Notes under the pieces: generated by a model
What the model was told of the DNA's origin: nothing
Database searches by the model: none
The model's input: the letters and a program-made list of their open reading frames with translations, nothing else
Shown here: positions 62,831 through 64,000 of the stretch, one piece after another
Layout: every line of letters begins with the position of its first letter
Numbering within the stretch: position 1 is the stretch's first letter
Made by a program: the position numbers and the translations under genes
DNA from: Sphagnum magellanicum
Lineage: Eukaryota; Streptophyta; Sphagnopsida; Sphagnales; Sphagnaceae
Direction: 5' to 3'
DNA length: 64,000 nt
Assembly: GCA_021904315.1 (NCBI GenBank)
Contig: CM038919.1
Span: 11,098,001 to 11,162,000 of the forward strand

Positions 62831-63889
62831 TTATTAATTATACTAATTAAATAAGTAGAATAGGGTAGGTAGGGTAATTGATTAATTAATTAATATTTTA
62901 TATTATTTTAAATAATATAATTTAAATAATATATATAGTTGCTGCCCAAATTATATTATTGTCATAGTGGTTTAGTAAATAAAACTTGGTAAAAAAAACC
63001 ACATGACAAGGTTGCAATTTATAAGCATTTTGGGTTTTTGATAAGGTCAACAAGGTTTACTTGGGCATTGTATTTGCCTTTTTGTAGGTTTTCAATCAAT
63101 TGTTGATGGCAAATATGAAGAATGGTCAACAACATAACTCTTAGAAGGAGTAAACATTCATTACATCTTTCAAGTAATTTTTGTTAAGAGCTTGGAAGTA
63201 TATTTTCTACTATCTCTTGGATAGAAGTTATTGTAGAGGAGATGTTCTGAACACATCTCGAAGCATAAGGCATGTTGTGTAGATGCATAATCTTGTATGT
63301 GACTAGTGCATTTTTTATATGAAATGGTGAGAGTTGTAGTGATTGTAAGTTTCTCAATAGTTGCACCCAGACTTTGAAGTAGTCGAGTAATACAATTTGG
63401 ATATGAATTTTATGTATATTGTAAACACTTACAATATATTCAATTTATAATTAATATGTTATGAATGCAATATAATCTATAGATATACCCAAATATATAT
63501 TTCAAAACATCATAATTTGTACATAAAAAATATAGGTACACCACATTGAGGTAGTTAAGTTATAACTATTTTCAACTAATTTGACACATGGGGCTTTTCT
63601 TAAATGAAAAACTTAAAAAGTTAGTGGAAAACCTAATAGTCACAAATTAGTGGCATCATAATTGCAATAATAGTAATAGTTTTAAAATTGACAAAACCTC
63701 GTTGCAAATGATAATTAATTGCATATAGTTGCAAATTGAATGGTTACATAATATAAGATTTCTTCTAGTGCACAAATAAAACCTATTGTGGAAGTGTGCT
63801 AATGATGTCTTATAGGGAAACATCATAGAGATAAGTTTCCATCCCAAAGTGAAAATAAAGCTACATCTATACTAGAATTAATGCATTCA
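62831..63889. other. AT-rich intergenic DNA with a CACTA-like terminus
   Basis: 62850-62940 is nearly pure TTAATTA/TTTAAATAA sequence. At 63762-63771 TTTCTTCTAGTG reads as the 3' end of a CACTA-type element (complement CACTAGAAGAAA), preceded by repeated TTGCAAAT and TAGTTGCAAATT words. The matching 5' end was not identified. No gene was found. Confidence 0.4.
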
Positions 63890-64000
63890 GAACTTGTAAA
63901 TCCTTTGTCAAAAGCATCATTCCATGGATCAAAGTACTTTGTGGTGTACACAAATGATTACCCATAGAAAGTTAGGTGTATTCATTGAAAGCAAAAGGAA
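63890..64000 (+). mobile_element. Ty1/copia integrase fragment running off the window
   Basis: The plus strand near 63920-63970 encodes SFHGSKYFVVYTNDYP, the start of the integrase core of a copia element, in the same family style as the fossil at 35.9-38.6 kb. Only this portion lies in the window. It appears broken. Confidence 0.75.

Overview
The window is nuclear DNA from a land plant with a large, repeat-rich, AT-rich genome. Two intact host genes with canonical GT-AG introns sit near the two ends: an EDR4-like zinc-ribbon protein (473-3805, minus strand) and a plant saccharopine-dehydrogenase-like Rossmann protein (55244-59219, plus strand). The roughly 50 kb between them is mostly decayed mobile DNA. 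The style (old, mutated Ty3/gypsy, Ty1/copia, CACTA and PIF/Harbinger copies) would suit a fern, lycophyte or gymnosperm, but the sequence does not settle the clade.

Layout. 1-4.2 kb: EDR4-like gene, with a short PIF/Tourist-like MITE about 0.6 kb upstream of its start codon. 4.8-8.2 kb: unassigned intergenic DNA with a small foldback. 8.2-10 kb: a truncated LTR and a complete solo LTR with a 5-bp target duplication. 10-16.6 kb: unassigned AT-rich DNA with a recent 212-bp tandem duplication, two almost fully palindromic CACTA-type MITEs, older tandem duplications, and arrays built on a palindromic GTGGCCAC core. 16.6-28.4 kb: one old Ty3/gypsy retrotransposon fossil with both LTRs, an unusually long region after integrase, and a second solo LTR of the 9-kb family nested inside it. 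28.4-34.3 kb: two unrecognised minus-strand coding remnants separated by an extremely AT-rich island. 35.9-38.6 kb: a Ty1/copia fossil. 41.4-41.7 kb: a 48-bp minisatellite. 42.2-45.9 kb: a decayed CACTA (En/Spm) Tnp2-type transposase gene. 46.6-47.5 kb: a decayed PIF/Harbinger transposase. 48.7-52.7 kb: a satellite-like block made of a tRNA-derived SINE, about 1.5 kb of DNA with a 10-bp period, and about 1.65 kb of tandem repeats with a 170-bp period. 54.2-59.2 kb: promoter and gene of the dehydrogenase-like protein, including a 169-bp duplicated piece of its own exon 1/intron 1 placed upstream between 15-bp direct repeats. 59.2-62.5 kb: gene-like base composition with a coiled-coil coding remnant. 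62.6-64 kb: a second SINE, AT-rich DNA and the start of another copia fragment.

The two host genes have no evident functional link. The most unusual parts are the paired 10-bp and 170-bp periodic arrays, the templated duplication upstream of the dehydrogenase gene, and the GTGGCCAC palindrome arrays in which the gypsy element appears to lie. I found no clearly new gene system; several coding remnants remain unidentified. Splice sites, repeat boundaries and identities were read by eye.
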